Assembly (NCBI RefSeq): GCF_900199185.1
Contig: NZ_OBMI01000003.1
Coordinates: 744,001-808,000 of the forward strand
Direction: 5' to 3'
Length of the DNA: 64,000 bases
Source of the DNA: Sphingomonas guangdongensis
Lineage (GTDB): Bacteria; Pseudomonadota; Alphaproteobacteria; Sphingomonadales; Sphingomonadaceae
The notes under the pieces: model-generated
Database searches by the model: none
What the model saw: only the letters and a program-made list of their open reading frames with translations
What the model was told of the DNA's origin: nothing
Position numbers and translations under genes: made by a program
Shown: piece by piece, positions 44,413-52,635 of the stretch
How positions within the stretch are numbered: position 1 is the stretch's first letter
How the letters are laid out: each line of letters starts with the position of its first letter

Positions 44413-44792
44413 CGCACTTCCTTCAGACGGTTGATCACCACGTTCATCCAGGTGGTGAGGGTGTCGCGGTTGGGGTCCCACGGTGCAGTGAGATGCCACG
44501 AGAACCAGAGCATGGGATCGGCGACGCCGGGGATCGGGTTGAATCCCGTGTTCTGCGGCTGACCGCCGTTCGCCAGCTTCAGGTCGGCATCGGCCCAGAA
44601 GCAGTCGAGATGCGCGTAGGGATACCCGGACGGGATGATGAAGCGGATGGTGGTCGAGGGCTTCGACCACCCATCCGGCAGGCGGACGTTCGGCACGGTG
44701 ACGAGCATGGTACCGCTCATCGCCGGCCGAACGTCAGCGCCGCCGAACCGCTCCCGCAGCTTGTCCAGCTGCATGGTGACAGGGCCGGACAT
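44409..44792 (-). CDS. Prokaryotic E2-like conjugating enzyme (family E type)
   Basis: 127 aa. It matches the short prokaryotic E2 fold of the Prok-E2_E type: IRFIIPSGYPYAHLDCFWAD, then NGGQPQNTG, DPMLWFSWHLTAPWDPNRDT, ending in a helix LTTWMNVVINRLKEV. Cys64, in the strand after the 'YP' motif, is the only good candidate for thioester formation. It would receive the ubiquitin-like protein from the E1 and pass it to targets. The start overlaps the multi-ubiquitin stop by one base (TGATG) and its stop overlaps the E1 start (ATGA), so the three genes are tightly coupled. Confidence 0.82.
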   Translation of the reverse strand: MSGPVTMQLDKLRERFGGADVRPAMSGTMLVTVPNVRLPDGWSKPSTTIRFIIPSGYPYAHLDCFWADADLKLANGGQPQNTGFNPIPGVADPMLWFSWHLTAPWDPNRDTLTTWMNVVINRLKEVR

Positions 44793-45535
44793 CAGCCGAA
44801 GTTCGCCTTCGGGACCGACGAGAAGCGGCGGACGCCGTGCTTCGGGTCGAGGCTGACGGTCTCTTCGTCGCCGATGGTGCGGTCGGGCTCGTCACCGTGC
44901 CCTTCCAGCGCCAGATCGTGCGTCGGGTCCCAGCCGGGCACCATCGCCTTGATCTCGGCGCCGGACAGCTTCTTCTTGTCGGTCTCGTAGCGCTTGCCGT
45001 TCACGAAGAAGAAGTAGGTGACCTTGATCGTCGCGGTGATGAACTTCTCGACGCCGGGGGCGGTGAGATCGACCTCGCTGCCCTCCTCGATCAGCTTGTC
45101 GGTACCGCCGCGGACCTCGAGGAACACCGCCTTGTCGGGGCCGATGCCCGCGAGGGTGCGGAGAACCGCTTCGGGGATGCTCGGCTTGCCCCAGACGATG
45201 CGGCTGTCGTCGAGCATGATGCGGTAGAGCGGGTCGGTGCTGAAGGCGACGAAGTGGTGGGCGACGCGATCGCGCAGGTCGATTTCCTCGTCGGCGCGGA
45301 CATCTTCGAAATCGCCCTCGGGGGTGATCACGAAGAGCGAGTGACCATCGACGTCCTTGATCCCCGCGGCCTTCAGGACCTGACGGCCGAGCGGGACGGG
45401 GTCATCGAGAACGGTGGGGCGGTAGTCCACGCTGTCGAGGGCGAACGACACGCGGTAGCGCCCGGAGCGCAGCGGGCGGTTCTCCCGAACGGCGAGCTCG
45501 ACGTCGTCGATGTCGGGGTGGTCGGTGATGGACAT
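44792..45535 (-). CDS. Multi-ubiquitin-like protein (three beta-grasp units)
   Basis: 247 aa from the ATG at 45535. After a short leader it holds three ubiquitin-like beta-grasp units: about 20-95 (YRVSFALDSVDYRPTVLDDP ...), 96-170 (YRIMLDDSRIVWGKPSIPEA ...) and 171-247 (TYFFFVNGKRYETDKKKLSG ...), each with the two-strand/helix/strand layout of the bacterial multiubiquitin family. The chain ends ...KANFG, with glycine as the very last residue, so it could be activated by the E1 without prior trimming. It is presumably the modifier that is attached to targets. An upstream ATG at 45568 would add 11 residues. Confidence 0.85.
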   Translation of the reverse strand: MSITDHPDIDDVELAVRENRPLRSGRYRVSFALDSVDYRPTVLDDPVPLGRQVLKAAGIKDVDGHSLFVITPEGDFEDVRADEEIDLRDRVAHHFVAFSTDPLYRIMLDDSRIVWGKPSIPEAVLRTLAGIGPDKAVFLEVRGGTDKLIEEGSEVDLTAPGVEKFITATIKVTYFFFVNGKRYETDKKKLSGAEIKAMVPGWDPTHDLALEGHGDEPDRTIGDEETVSLDPKHGVRRFSSVPKANFG

Positions 45536-45618
45536 GGCTTGGTGTTCCTCTTGCGACCGCGGCGGCATTGCGTCGGTCTCAAAGGGTCAATCTCGCCAGC
45601 GCCGGACGACCGGTAATT

Positions 45619-48600
45619 TCAGTCGAAGATTTTTTTCAGGCCGCCTTCCGCGATCGGGCCGCAGGTGAAGAAGGCGGGACAAAAGGGGCACGTCCGGTCG
45701 GAACGCTTCGGTTCGAAGCGTCCGTTGCTGATCGCGGTGAGCGCCTCGACCAGCTTCTCCGATCGCTTGCCCAGGTCCTTCTGGTCGAAGGTCACCGGCA
45801 CGATGGGATCATCGTCGCCGAGGTGGACGATTTCGACGGCGCAGCCTGGCAGTGCGTCGGCCGCGGCCATTTGGAAGGCTGCGTCCGCAAGATCCTTTCC
45901 GGTCGTGGAGGAGCGATGGCCTGTCCTGATCATCCGCGTGATGTGGCGTCCGCCGGCCGTGGTGACGACGTCGTCTGCGACTGCCGTCACCGTGTCGTTC
46001 CCGATGCGGGTGCGCATCGGACTGGGATCGAGCCGACTGGAACCGGCGCGGATCTCCACGAACTTCTGGATCAGCAGGTCGGCGATTTCGCGATAAAGTC
46101 CGTATTCGTCGCCTGCGAGCGGCCCCTCCGACCACAGTCGTTCCAGAATCGTGGCGGCCTCGGCGGACGAGGCCGGAGTGGGCTGCCTGCTCGAGATCTC
46201 GTCGATCACGGATCGCACGATGTCGTGCATGCTGGTCATCGTGGTCGGTGTGCGCCTGCCGCCGACGCCCAGGACGTGTGTGTACAGGAACCGGCGACGG
46301 CAGCGGGAATAGAGGTGTAGCTGGGCCGTCGCGATCTTGATGGGCGGGCCGAGCCGGATCGGTAGCGGTTCTTCCTCCGGGTCGCCGATGCGATCGGCGC
46401 GCGGTGTCGCCGCGCGCGTGCCCGTCACGCCCAGGCGGGCGATGAAGGGCGAGGGATCGCGACGCCTCGTGGCCCCGGTTGCCGACGGTGCCGTTCGGGT
46501 CGCCGAATACAGAAGGAGACGGTCGCGCGCGCGCGAGGCGGCCACATAGAAGAGGCATTCCTGCTCCAGGTCGTGGTCCATCGCGGCGAGGGCCATGGTG
46601 CTGCGTTCGCCCTGGTCATCTCCCTCGATCAGCCCGTCCGGCACCGGGCAGGTCGGCCTGCGCGTGGCGGATGAGGTGGGAAGGCTGTTCTTGTTGAGCC
46701 CCATGACGTGCACGACCGGGAACTCCAGCCCCTTGCTGCCATGGATCGTCATCAGCCTGACGGCATCGATACCTTGAGCCGCCTGTGGCAGCTGCCTGAG
46801 GTCGCGTTCGTCGGCGAGCTGGACGAGGCGGCGCACGCCGTCGAGCATCCGTTGCACCGGCAGGCCCGGGCCCGCACGCTCGGCGCGAAGGAACCCCATG
46901 AACTGCCAGATCGCGACGCCCATGGCCCGGCTGGCGACGCTGTCGGTCGCGGCGAGAAGGGCGGCGGTGCGTGTGCGGTCGAGAAGAAGTCGAGCCAGTA
47001 TCGGCCACGGCCTCCCCGTGACCTCGAAGCCCGCAAGCATGTTGACCATGCGCTGAAGCGCGGCGGCATCTTCTTGAGACAGCTTGGGCAGCGAATTTTT
47101 CACGTCGGTCCAGGCGAGTGGTTCGGCGTCGGTAGCCCGCAGGTGCTCGACGACAGTCGCGGCGCCGGCGAGGCTGAGCCCGGTCTCCAGCCCCGCGAGA
47201 GACGGCTTTCGGACAAGGCCCATGGCCCGGCGGTCGACGAGCAGCGAGAGGATGGACAGCAGATCCTTGATCTCGGGACGTTCGAACAGGTTTCCGAGAT
47301 AGAGGACCGGAATGCCGCGCCGTTCCAGTTCGCGCCCGATGCGGGTCAACCGGTCGTTGCCGGAGCATAGCACCGCATGGTCACGGTATTCGGTGTCCAC
47401 CGATCGACGTTCGATCTCGTCGGCGAGCGCGTCGGCCTCGTCGTCATTGTCTCCGAACGTCACGTGTTCCGGTGCATTCCCGGTGGCAGGGCGATCAGCC
47501 GTCAGCGCCGCGTCGCTCGTTCCGGCCTTCATCTCCCGGCCGAAGGCGGAGAAGGCGCCGACGATCTCGGGCGTCGATCTGTAGTTCAGGCGGAGCCTTC
47601 CACCCTTCGCTCCGGGGAAGTCGCCGGTGGCGAACCTCGACATGTTGTAGGACGACGCGCCGCGGAACCGGTAGATCGCCTGGCGCGCGTCCCCGACCGC
47701 CCAGAGGTTGGCGCCGCCGTCGGTCAGCAGTTGGAGCAATCTCACGCTGCTTCGGTTCACATCCTGATACTCGTCGACGAGGATGTGGGTGTAGGTGTTG
47801 CGAAGGATCGACGCGGCTTCCGGATCGGAATCCAGGAGCGTGACCGGCAGCGACACCAGGTCGCCGAAGTCGACGGCTCCGGCAGCGTGCTTCAGCTCCT
47901 CGTAGCGGCTGTAGACGAGACCGATCTCGGCGCAGCGCTCCGCGGCCATGCGCTCGGCCGGATTCGAAGCCAGATCGAGCATCGTCCGGGCGAGAGTGGC
48001 GAAGCGTTCCGGGCCGGCGACCTCGTCCTTCGCGCGGGACATCGCGCCGAGCATCTCCTTCAGCGGCTTTGCTGGATTCATGATTTCGCGATGATGCTTG
48101 AGATCGAGGGCGAGATATTCCCGCTCCATGATCGCGATCGCCTCGCTCCGATCCATCATCCGGGGTTCGGAGGCGAAGCCCAGCTGCCGATGGTAGCGCC
48201 GCACGATGTCCAGCCCGAAAGCATGGAAGGTTCCGATCCACATCGCGGACGCCGCCTCGGGCCGCATCCCCGCGATGCGCTCCGAGAGTTCTCCGGCAGC
48301 CTTATTGGAGAACGTCAGGACGAGCATGTTCCTTGGGTCGACGCCCTCGTCGACAAGCCCGGCGACGCGTCCGACGAGCGTCTGCGTCTTGCCGGTGCCG
48401 GGACCCGCCTCCAGCAGATATGGCACGCCGCGATGCCGTGCTGCCTCGGCCTGCTCGGGATTCAGGGGCTTCGGGGGCTTCTCCGCCGCGTCTTCGGCCT
48501 GCGGCTCAATCTCCGGAAGCAGCAGTGCGTCGAACAGCTGCATCGCGACGACGTCGAAGGGTGCGCCCAGCCGTTCTGCGATCTCGGTCGCGGTAATTCC

Positions 48601-49056
48601 GTCCAGATGGAGGGCTTTGGCTCGCTTGCGGGGTAGGATGAGCTCGCGACCGAAGAGATCCATCTGGATCTCGCGGCGTTGTCGCCGACTGTAGTCCACG
48701 ACCCGGTCCTCTCCGACCGGCGCTGCCTCGGAGGACCGGGTCGGATCGACGTCATGGGCGACATGCTCGATGCGATCGTCACCGAGCGTCGCGTGGCCGA
48801 GTTCATGGCCAACCAGGAAGGCTTTGTAGAAGTCCGTGCCGGCGTCTTCGTGCCGGATCGTCCTGTTCCTGGGATCGAACTGCGCGCGGCCACCGGCGAG
48901 CAGCGTACTGCCGGGCTCGATCGGTTCGATGTCGAGCCCGATCGCCGAAGCCGCGGCGCTGACGATCGCCTGGGGAGACCAGGGATCCGCACCATTGGCC
49001 GCCGCGCTCGCATGGAGGGCGGCAGCCCGATGTCTGGCGAGTTCGACGGCGTCCAA
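45619..49056 (-). CDS. IrrE-type metalloprotease fused to UvrD-like helicase
   Basis: 1145 aa. Residues ~1-150 are an ImmA/IrrE-type zinc protease (HELGH at 84-88; Glu129 in the QMDLFGREL helix as a likely third ligand). Residues ~195-900 are a UvrD/Rep superfamily 1 helicase: AGPGTGKTQT at 218-226, GTFHAFGLDIVRR, ILVDEYQDVNRSS, AVGDARQAIYRFRGASS, LNYRST, and MTIHGSKGLEF. The C-terminal ~250 residues resemble the PDDEXK_1/AddB-type nuclease with four cysteines (one at SRCRRRF, three in CPFCPAFFTC) for an iron-sulfur cluster, but the nuclease Asp and Lys positions look degenerate (ADDV and IRTG). It starts 3 bp after the small upstream gene and 83 bp before the multi-ubiquitin gene. Confidence 0.82.
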   Translation of the reverse strand: MDAVELARHRAAALHASAAANGADPWSPQAIVSAAASAIGLDIEPIEPGSTLLAGGRAQFDPRNRTIRHEDAGTDFYKAFLVGHELGHATLGDDRIEHVAHDVDPTRSSEAAPVGEDRVVDYSRRQRREIQMDLFGRELILPRKRAKALHLDGITATEIAERLGAPFDVVAMQLFDALLLPEIEPQAEDAAEKPPKPLNPEQAEAARHRGVPYLLEAGPGTGKTQTLVGRVAGLVDEGVDPRNMLVLTFSNKAAGELSERIAGMRPEAASAMWIGTFHAFGLDIVRRYHRQLGFASEPRMMDRSEAIAIMEREYLALDLKHHREIMNPAKPLKEMLGAMSRAKDEVAGPERFATLARTMLDLASNPAERMAAERCAEIGLVYSRYEELKHAAGAVDFGDLVSLPVTLLDSDPEAASILRNTYTHILVDEYQDVNRSSVRLLQLLTDGGANLWAVGDARQAIYRFRGASSYNMSRFATGDFPGAKGGRLRLNYRSTPEIVGAFSAFGREMKAGTSDAALTADRPATGNAPEHVTFGDNDDEADALADEIERRSVDTEYRDHAVLCSGNDRLTRIGRELERRGIPVLYLGNLFERPEIKDLLSILSLLVDRRAMGLVRKPSLAGLETGLSLAGAATVVEHLRATDAEPLAWTDVKNSLPKLSQEDAAALQRMVNMLAGFEVTGRPWPILARLLLDRTRTAALLAATDSVASRAMGVAIWQFMGFLRAERAGPGLPVQRMLDGVRRLVQLADERDLRQLPQAAQGIDAVRLMTIHGSKGLEFPVVHVMGLNKNSLPTSSATRRPTCPVPDGLIEGDDQGERSTMALAAMDHDLEQECLFYVAASRARDRLLLYSATRTAPSATGATRRRDPSPFIARLGVTGTRAATPRADRIGDPEEEPLPIRLGPPIKIATAQLHLYSRCRRRFLYTHVLGVGGRRTPTTMTSMHDIVRSVIDEISSRQPTPASSAEAATILERLWSEGPLAGDEYGLYREIADLLIQKFVEIRAGSSRLDPSPMRTRIGNDTVTAVADDVVTTAGGRHITRMIRTGHRSSTTGKDLADAAFQMAAADALPGCAVEIVHLGDDDPIVPVTFDQKDLGKRSEKLVEALTAISNGRFEPKRSDRTCPFCPAFFTCGPIAEGGLKKIFD

Positions 49057-49059
49057 TGG

Positions 49060-49656
49060 TCAGGCCCGATCTTCCAGCAGCCGCTGCCGCTTTTCCTCGG
49101 GCACCTTGCACTGAACGAGAAGCTCCTCGAACGATATCTTGCCGTCCGCCACGCGGGGCGCTTCGTCGGACTTGTAGCTCAGTCCGGTGGCAAGCCGGTT
49201 TGATCCCGCCATGAACGCGCGGATGTCGTCGGCGGTCGCCCGGATGCCCTGCGCGATGGTTTCGACGACCCACGCCGGAACGGACGCGATGTCGACGAGC
49301 CTCGTACTGAAGGCATGGATAACGCCGCTCGGCACTCCGAGAGTCCGACGCAGGGCGACGAGTTCGTCCGCCGTGGCCGACGCGAATGGATCGGCGACGG
49401 TACTCCCTGCAGGAGCACGAGCAGGGGCTGCTGACTGAAAAGCCGTCCACGACGCTTCGACCCAGGCCTCGTCAACCGAAGCGCTGGCGCCGTCGCTCGC
49501 TCGTAGAAGACGCAGGTCGAGCGACAGGTCGATCAGGTCGTCGGCGAGGTGCGGGTACGCCTGCAGATACCGTTCGAGCGTCGAACGGTCGTGCGCCGGC
49601 TCTACGGCGAACGCGAGGAGGATTTCCTCGTCGTCGTGTGGCAGACGATCAGTCAT
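49060..49656 (-). CDS. HTH-like protein between sigma factor and IrrE-helicase
   Basis: 198 aa of no recognised family. The N-terminal ~60 residues are helical and acidic (DRSTLERYLQAYPHLADDLI, then DLSLDLRLLRAS). The middle has a helix-turn-helix-like run, LVALRRTLGVPSGVIHAFST, then IRATADDIRAFM. It overlaps the sigma factor gene by 8 bp and ends 3 bp before the IrrE-helicase gene, so it is made with both. In known IrrE/ImmA pairs the protease cuts a small HTH repressor encoded next to it, and anti-sigma factors often follow their sigma gene. Either role would suit this protein; neither is shown. Confidence 0.55.
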   Translation of the reverse strand: MTDRLPHDDEEILLAFAVEPAHDRSTLERYLQAYPHLADDLIDLSLDLRLLRASDGASASVDEAWVEASWTAFQSAAPARAPAGSTVADPFASATADELVALRRTLGVPSGVIHAFSTRLVDIASVPAWVVETIAQGIRATADDIRAFMAGSNRLATGLSYKSDEAPRVADGKISFEELLVQCKVPEEKRQRLLEDRA

Positions 49657-50599
49657 GGTCTGATCCGATCTCGAGCGCCTTGCGTATCGAGGCGAACGCG
49701 GCGTCGCGACGGTTGCGGACGGTCTTCTCGGACGAGACCCCGATCGCCTTGCGGATCGATAGGACGCCCTCGTCCGAGGAGTCGATGGGCATTTCCTGGA
49801 GTATCATCTCAATCACCCGGCGTTGCTTGTCTGGTAGGGCTTGTATCGCGGCGACGACGCGGGACCGGTAAATCGGGTCCTCCGACAGCAGCTCCTGCTT
49901 CAGGTCCAGGCTGCCGACGGCCTTCTCGACGGCGAGCGACGGTTCGTTGGTCTCGTCGTCGGCCTCGATGCGTTCGCTCCGCGCAGCCTGTCGTGTCGCG
50001 CGCTTCATGGCCGTCTTGCGCAGGGCGGCGATGGCGTCGGCGAACATGACCTCGAAATAGTCGAGCGCGGATCCCGATTGGGTGCGGTCGACGCTCAGCC
50101 TCTCGTTGAACAGGTCTCGGACGCGGTCGCGAGCGTCCGCTGCATGGACGTTTTCCACAAGGCCGGATCGTTCGCCTTCGACCCGCGGAAGCACGGCACC
50201 GATGCGTCGCATCAATTCCCGATAGAGCTCGGCGAAGTAGGACTGGTCGTTGTCGTTGCGAGCGGCCCGGATCAGATGGACGACGCACTCTGACTGAACA
50301 TAGAGGTCGGAGCGCGCATCGCGTATCTTCAGGGCGGCGATCACTTCCGAGCGCGGTAGTTCGACGAGCCTCTCGAGCGACCCCTCAACGTCTGCGCGGC
50401 GGGAATATATTGTTCCGTCCGGCTTCTGCTTCGTCAGTGGCGGTACTGTCCGCGTTCCCAAAGTCGACCCCTCGCACAACTTCGATTTCGGGCCATCGTA
50501 TCGCCCGTCGGATTCCCCGTCGATGGAAAGCGGATCGGATTTGCCGACTAAATGCGTCTTTGCCCCTCGCGTTTCAGGAGGGTGTGCTCCATCCACCAA
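49649..50599 (-). CDS. Sigma-70-like RNA polymerase factor heading the defence operon
   Basis: 316 aa in the longest frame, with the true start uncertain: the first ~60 residues are low-complexity and a TTG near 50463 is an alternative. The recognisable part is a sigma-like region 2 (YFAELYRELMRRIGAVLPRV, DYFEVMFADAIAALRK) and a region 4 at the C-terminus (QALPDKQRRVIEMILQEMPI ... SSEKTVRNRRDAAFASIRKA) that would read a -35 box. It is the first gene of the operon with the ubiquitin-like system, so it may drive its own operon or a host stress regulon. It is divergent from the zinc-ribbon gene at 50644. Confidence 0.65.
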   Translation of the reverse strand: MVDGAHPPETRGAKTHLVGKSDPLSIDGESDGRYDGPKSKLCEGSTLGTRTVPPLTKQKPDGTIYSRRADVEGSLERLVELPRSEVIAALKIRDARSDLYVQSECVVHLIRAARNDNDQSYFAELYRELMRRIGAVLPRVEGERSGLVENVHAADARDRVRDLFNERLSVDRTQSGSALDYFEVMFADAIAALRKTAMKRATRQAARSERIEADDETNEPSLAVEKAVGSLDLKQELLSEDPIYRSRVVAAIQALPDKQRRVIEMILQEMPIDSSDEGVLSIRKAIGVSSEKTVRNRRDAAFASIRKALEIGSDHD

Positions 50600-50643
50600 G
50601 CGGGTAGTTGCGATCCCGAACCGCAGTCAGAGGGGGATCGTTC

Positions 50644-51858
50644 TTGATCGTCAGGGAGTACGTCAGGTGCACGGAGTGCGGCACCGCGCATGTCCTGCGG
50701 ATCGGATTGGGCGGCGAATCCGTGCAGGCGCACCAGTTCGCGTGCAACAGTTGCGCTCAGGAGATGGGGGTTCGCCTCGAGCTCGGGGTCGGCTGGTCCT
50801 ATGGGCCGAATACCGAGAAATCCGAGGAAGACAACGACGCGCCGATCGTGAACCTTCACCCGTCGTTCGTCTTCTCGAAATCGAAGATCGGCAGCGCGGA
50901 CGCGTTCCCCAGCCTGGATTTCGGGAAGCGGATGATCGACGGGATACTGGCGGCTCGGACGCGTGCCGGCCTGCCGGCGACGCTTGAGCTCCTGTCGGAC
51001 GGGCAGCCTCGACGGGCGCGCATTACAGAGGAGTGGGATCAGCTGAGGGCGGCCTGGTCGCTGCATCGGAACGGTAAGGATGAGCTTGCGAGGAAGCGGC
51101 TGGAGAAGTTCATCCCGGGCGCGGGATATTCCGATCCCCCCGACACGCTGGCCGACTGGGTGTTCCAGTTCGCGGCGAGCCTGATCCAACCACGGTTCGA
51201 GGAGCATTTCGAGGGCCTGTTCCAGCAGCTGATGATCGCGAAGGACAAGCCGGACTTCGACCGCTTCGTTCGTCATTTCGGTGACACGATGAGCGTCGCG
51301 CATGCGCGGCGCGCCTTCGAGGTCTGTAAGGCCTATCTCGGCGCCTTCTCCGAATTCTCGCAGGTACACCATCTGGTCGCATCCGGCGTCGAGGTCGGCG
51401 ATGATCATACGGCGGCATCGACCAATTTCGACGCGACGCGGATGTTCTACGGAAATGCCTTCGAGGCGTTCGGCGACAATGTCGAGTTCCTCACCTGCCT
51501 CAATAACCTGATCGAGGGTCGGCCATTCGACCAGCTGCGCAACATCGCGCTGGCCGACTACCAGCGCACCGACAAGGCCGGACGGTGCAGGGCGATTTCC
51601 GAGAATGCCGCAATGGCTTTGGTCTGCGTGGAGTTCGACAACCAGGTGCGCAATGCCTCTCACCACGGTGGGATGGTCTTCGACAGGGCGACCGGCAGCA
51701 TCGAGTACCGGTCGGGCAAAGGTGGTCAGGCCGACGTGCAATCCATGGGATATGCGTCATATCTTGCCCGGTGCTCGACCTTGTTCGCCCAGATACTCCT
51801 TCTCATGCGGCATGAAATCCTGGTCGCCAACGAGTTCAAGGTCCGGCTTCCGCTCTGA
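50644..51858 (+). CDS. Zinc-ribbon protein with HEPN-like RNase motif
   Basis: 404 aa from a TTG at 50644, supported by AGGGGG seven bases upstream; a TTG at 50608 lacks a site. The N-terminus has a CXXC...CXXC zinc ribbon (Cys9, Cys12, Cys34, Cys37). The rest is helical. Near the C-terminus, VRNASHHGG places Arg336 and His341 in the R-X4-H arrangement of HEPN ribonucleases, followed by helices to the end (ARCSTLFAQILLLMRHEILV). HEPN proteins in defence islands commonly act as toxins that cut RNA. It is divergent from the sigma-factor operon, with 44 bp between the starts, so the two are probably controlled together. Function is inferred. Confidence 0.55.
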   Translation: MIVREYVRCTECGTAHVLRIGLGGESVQAHQFACNSCAQEMGVRLELGVGWSYGPNTEKSEEDNDAPIVNLHPSFVFSKSKIGSADAFPSLDFGKRMIDGILAARTRAGLPATLELLSDGQPRRARITEEWDQLRAAWSLHRNGKDELARKRLEKFIPGAGYSDPPDTLADWVFQFAASLIQPRFEEHFEGLFQQLMIAKDKPDFDRFVRHFGDTMSVAHARRAFEVCKAYLGAFSEFSQVHHLVASGVEVGDDHTAASTNFDATRMFYGNAFEAFGDNVEFLTCLNNLIEGRPFDQLRNIALADYQRTDKAGRCRAISENAAMALVCVEFDNQVRNASHHGGMVFDRATGSIEYRSGKGGQADVQSMGYASYLARCSTLFAQILLLMRHEILVANEFKVRLPL

Positions 51859-52033
51859 CTCAAGTCCGGCGCCGTTCGGCGACTGGCTTGCGAGCGCTGA
51901 GCATTCTTTCTGCTTCATTGTACTGGATGGTGCATTCGGGCTGACAGCGCACTCTCCTCGCTTCGCCTAGTTCAACCTACCTGGCCCGAGGGGCGCCATA
52001 GTTAGGTTGCCGGCGCGCAGCCGCTCCAAGCTT

Positions 52034-52621
52034 TTAGTCGACAATCCGGAAGGTGAGCCAGACCGGCCCCATCCTACCAGCAATGCGGAATGCCACGTCC
52101 CCGTCGGCGTTGAGTTCGTCCACGTGCGCGATGAACTCCTCGCTCGGCTTGACGGCCGATCGCGGCACGGTCACGAGGCAGCCGACGCGGCGATCCGCCT
52201 CGTTCCTGTCGACCTCGCGGGCGTCCTTCGACGCTCGGTCCAGTTTGGCCTCGAAAGTGCCGCGACGCAGCCCGGCAGCGGCGAATTGCTGCTTTACCTC
52301 GAACGCCCAGGAGATCTCCTCGGCGACCTCAGCCACCCAGAGGTCACATCGACCCTGTCGGAAGGGCCTGCCACGCGAGGCGTGCCGCTTGAGCGCGACG
52401 TATTCCGTATGTGCGAGGTAGCCCGCCTGCGCCGCCGCGTTGGCGAGCACGGCGACGCTCGCCGCCTCGTTCGAGTGGAATGGATCGAAGTCCTGAGACC
52501 AGCGACAGAACTTGCGTCTGATCGCGGGCACGCGCCGGAACCACTCGGTCCAGTGCTTGACCTCTCGCGTCCGACGGTCGCCGGCCAGCAGCTTAACGCT
52601 CCGATGTTCGCGCAGGATCAT
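52034..52621 (-). CDS. Putative PD-(D/E)XK nuclease-like protein linked to SbcCD-like pair
   Basis: 195 aa, no family name recognised. The middle contains GRCDLWVAEVAEEISWAFEV followed by KQQ, the spacing of a PD-(D/E)XK nuclease core (Asp, then Glu-x-Lys in the next strand), flanked by helices; the end has VTVPRSAVKPSEEFIAHVDE. It is encoded 14 bp after the Rad50-like gene on the same strand, so it is likely the third member of that operon. A nuclease or its regulator acting with the Mre11/Rad50-like complex is a reasonable guess. The 175-bp gap before it, on the left, holds nothing recognisable. Confidence 0.5.
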   Translation of the reverse strand: MILREHRSVKLLAGDRRTREVKHWTEWFRRVPAIRRKFCRWSQDFDPFHSNEAASVAVLANAAAQAGYLAHTEYVALKRHASRGRPFRQGRCDLWVAEVAEEISWAFEVKQQFAAAGLRRGTFEAKLDRASKDAREVDRNEADRRVGCLVTVPRSAVKPSEEFIAHVDELNADGDVAFRIAGRMGPVWLTFRIVD

Positions 52622-52635
52622 CGCTCTCCCCCCTG

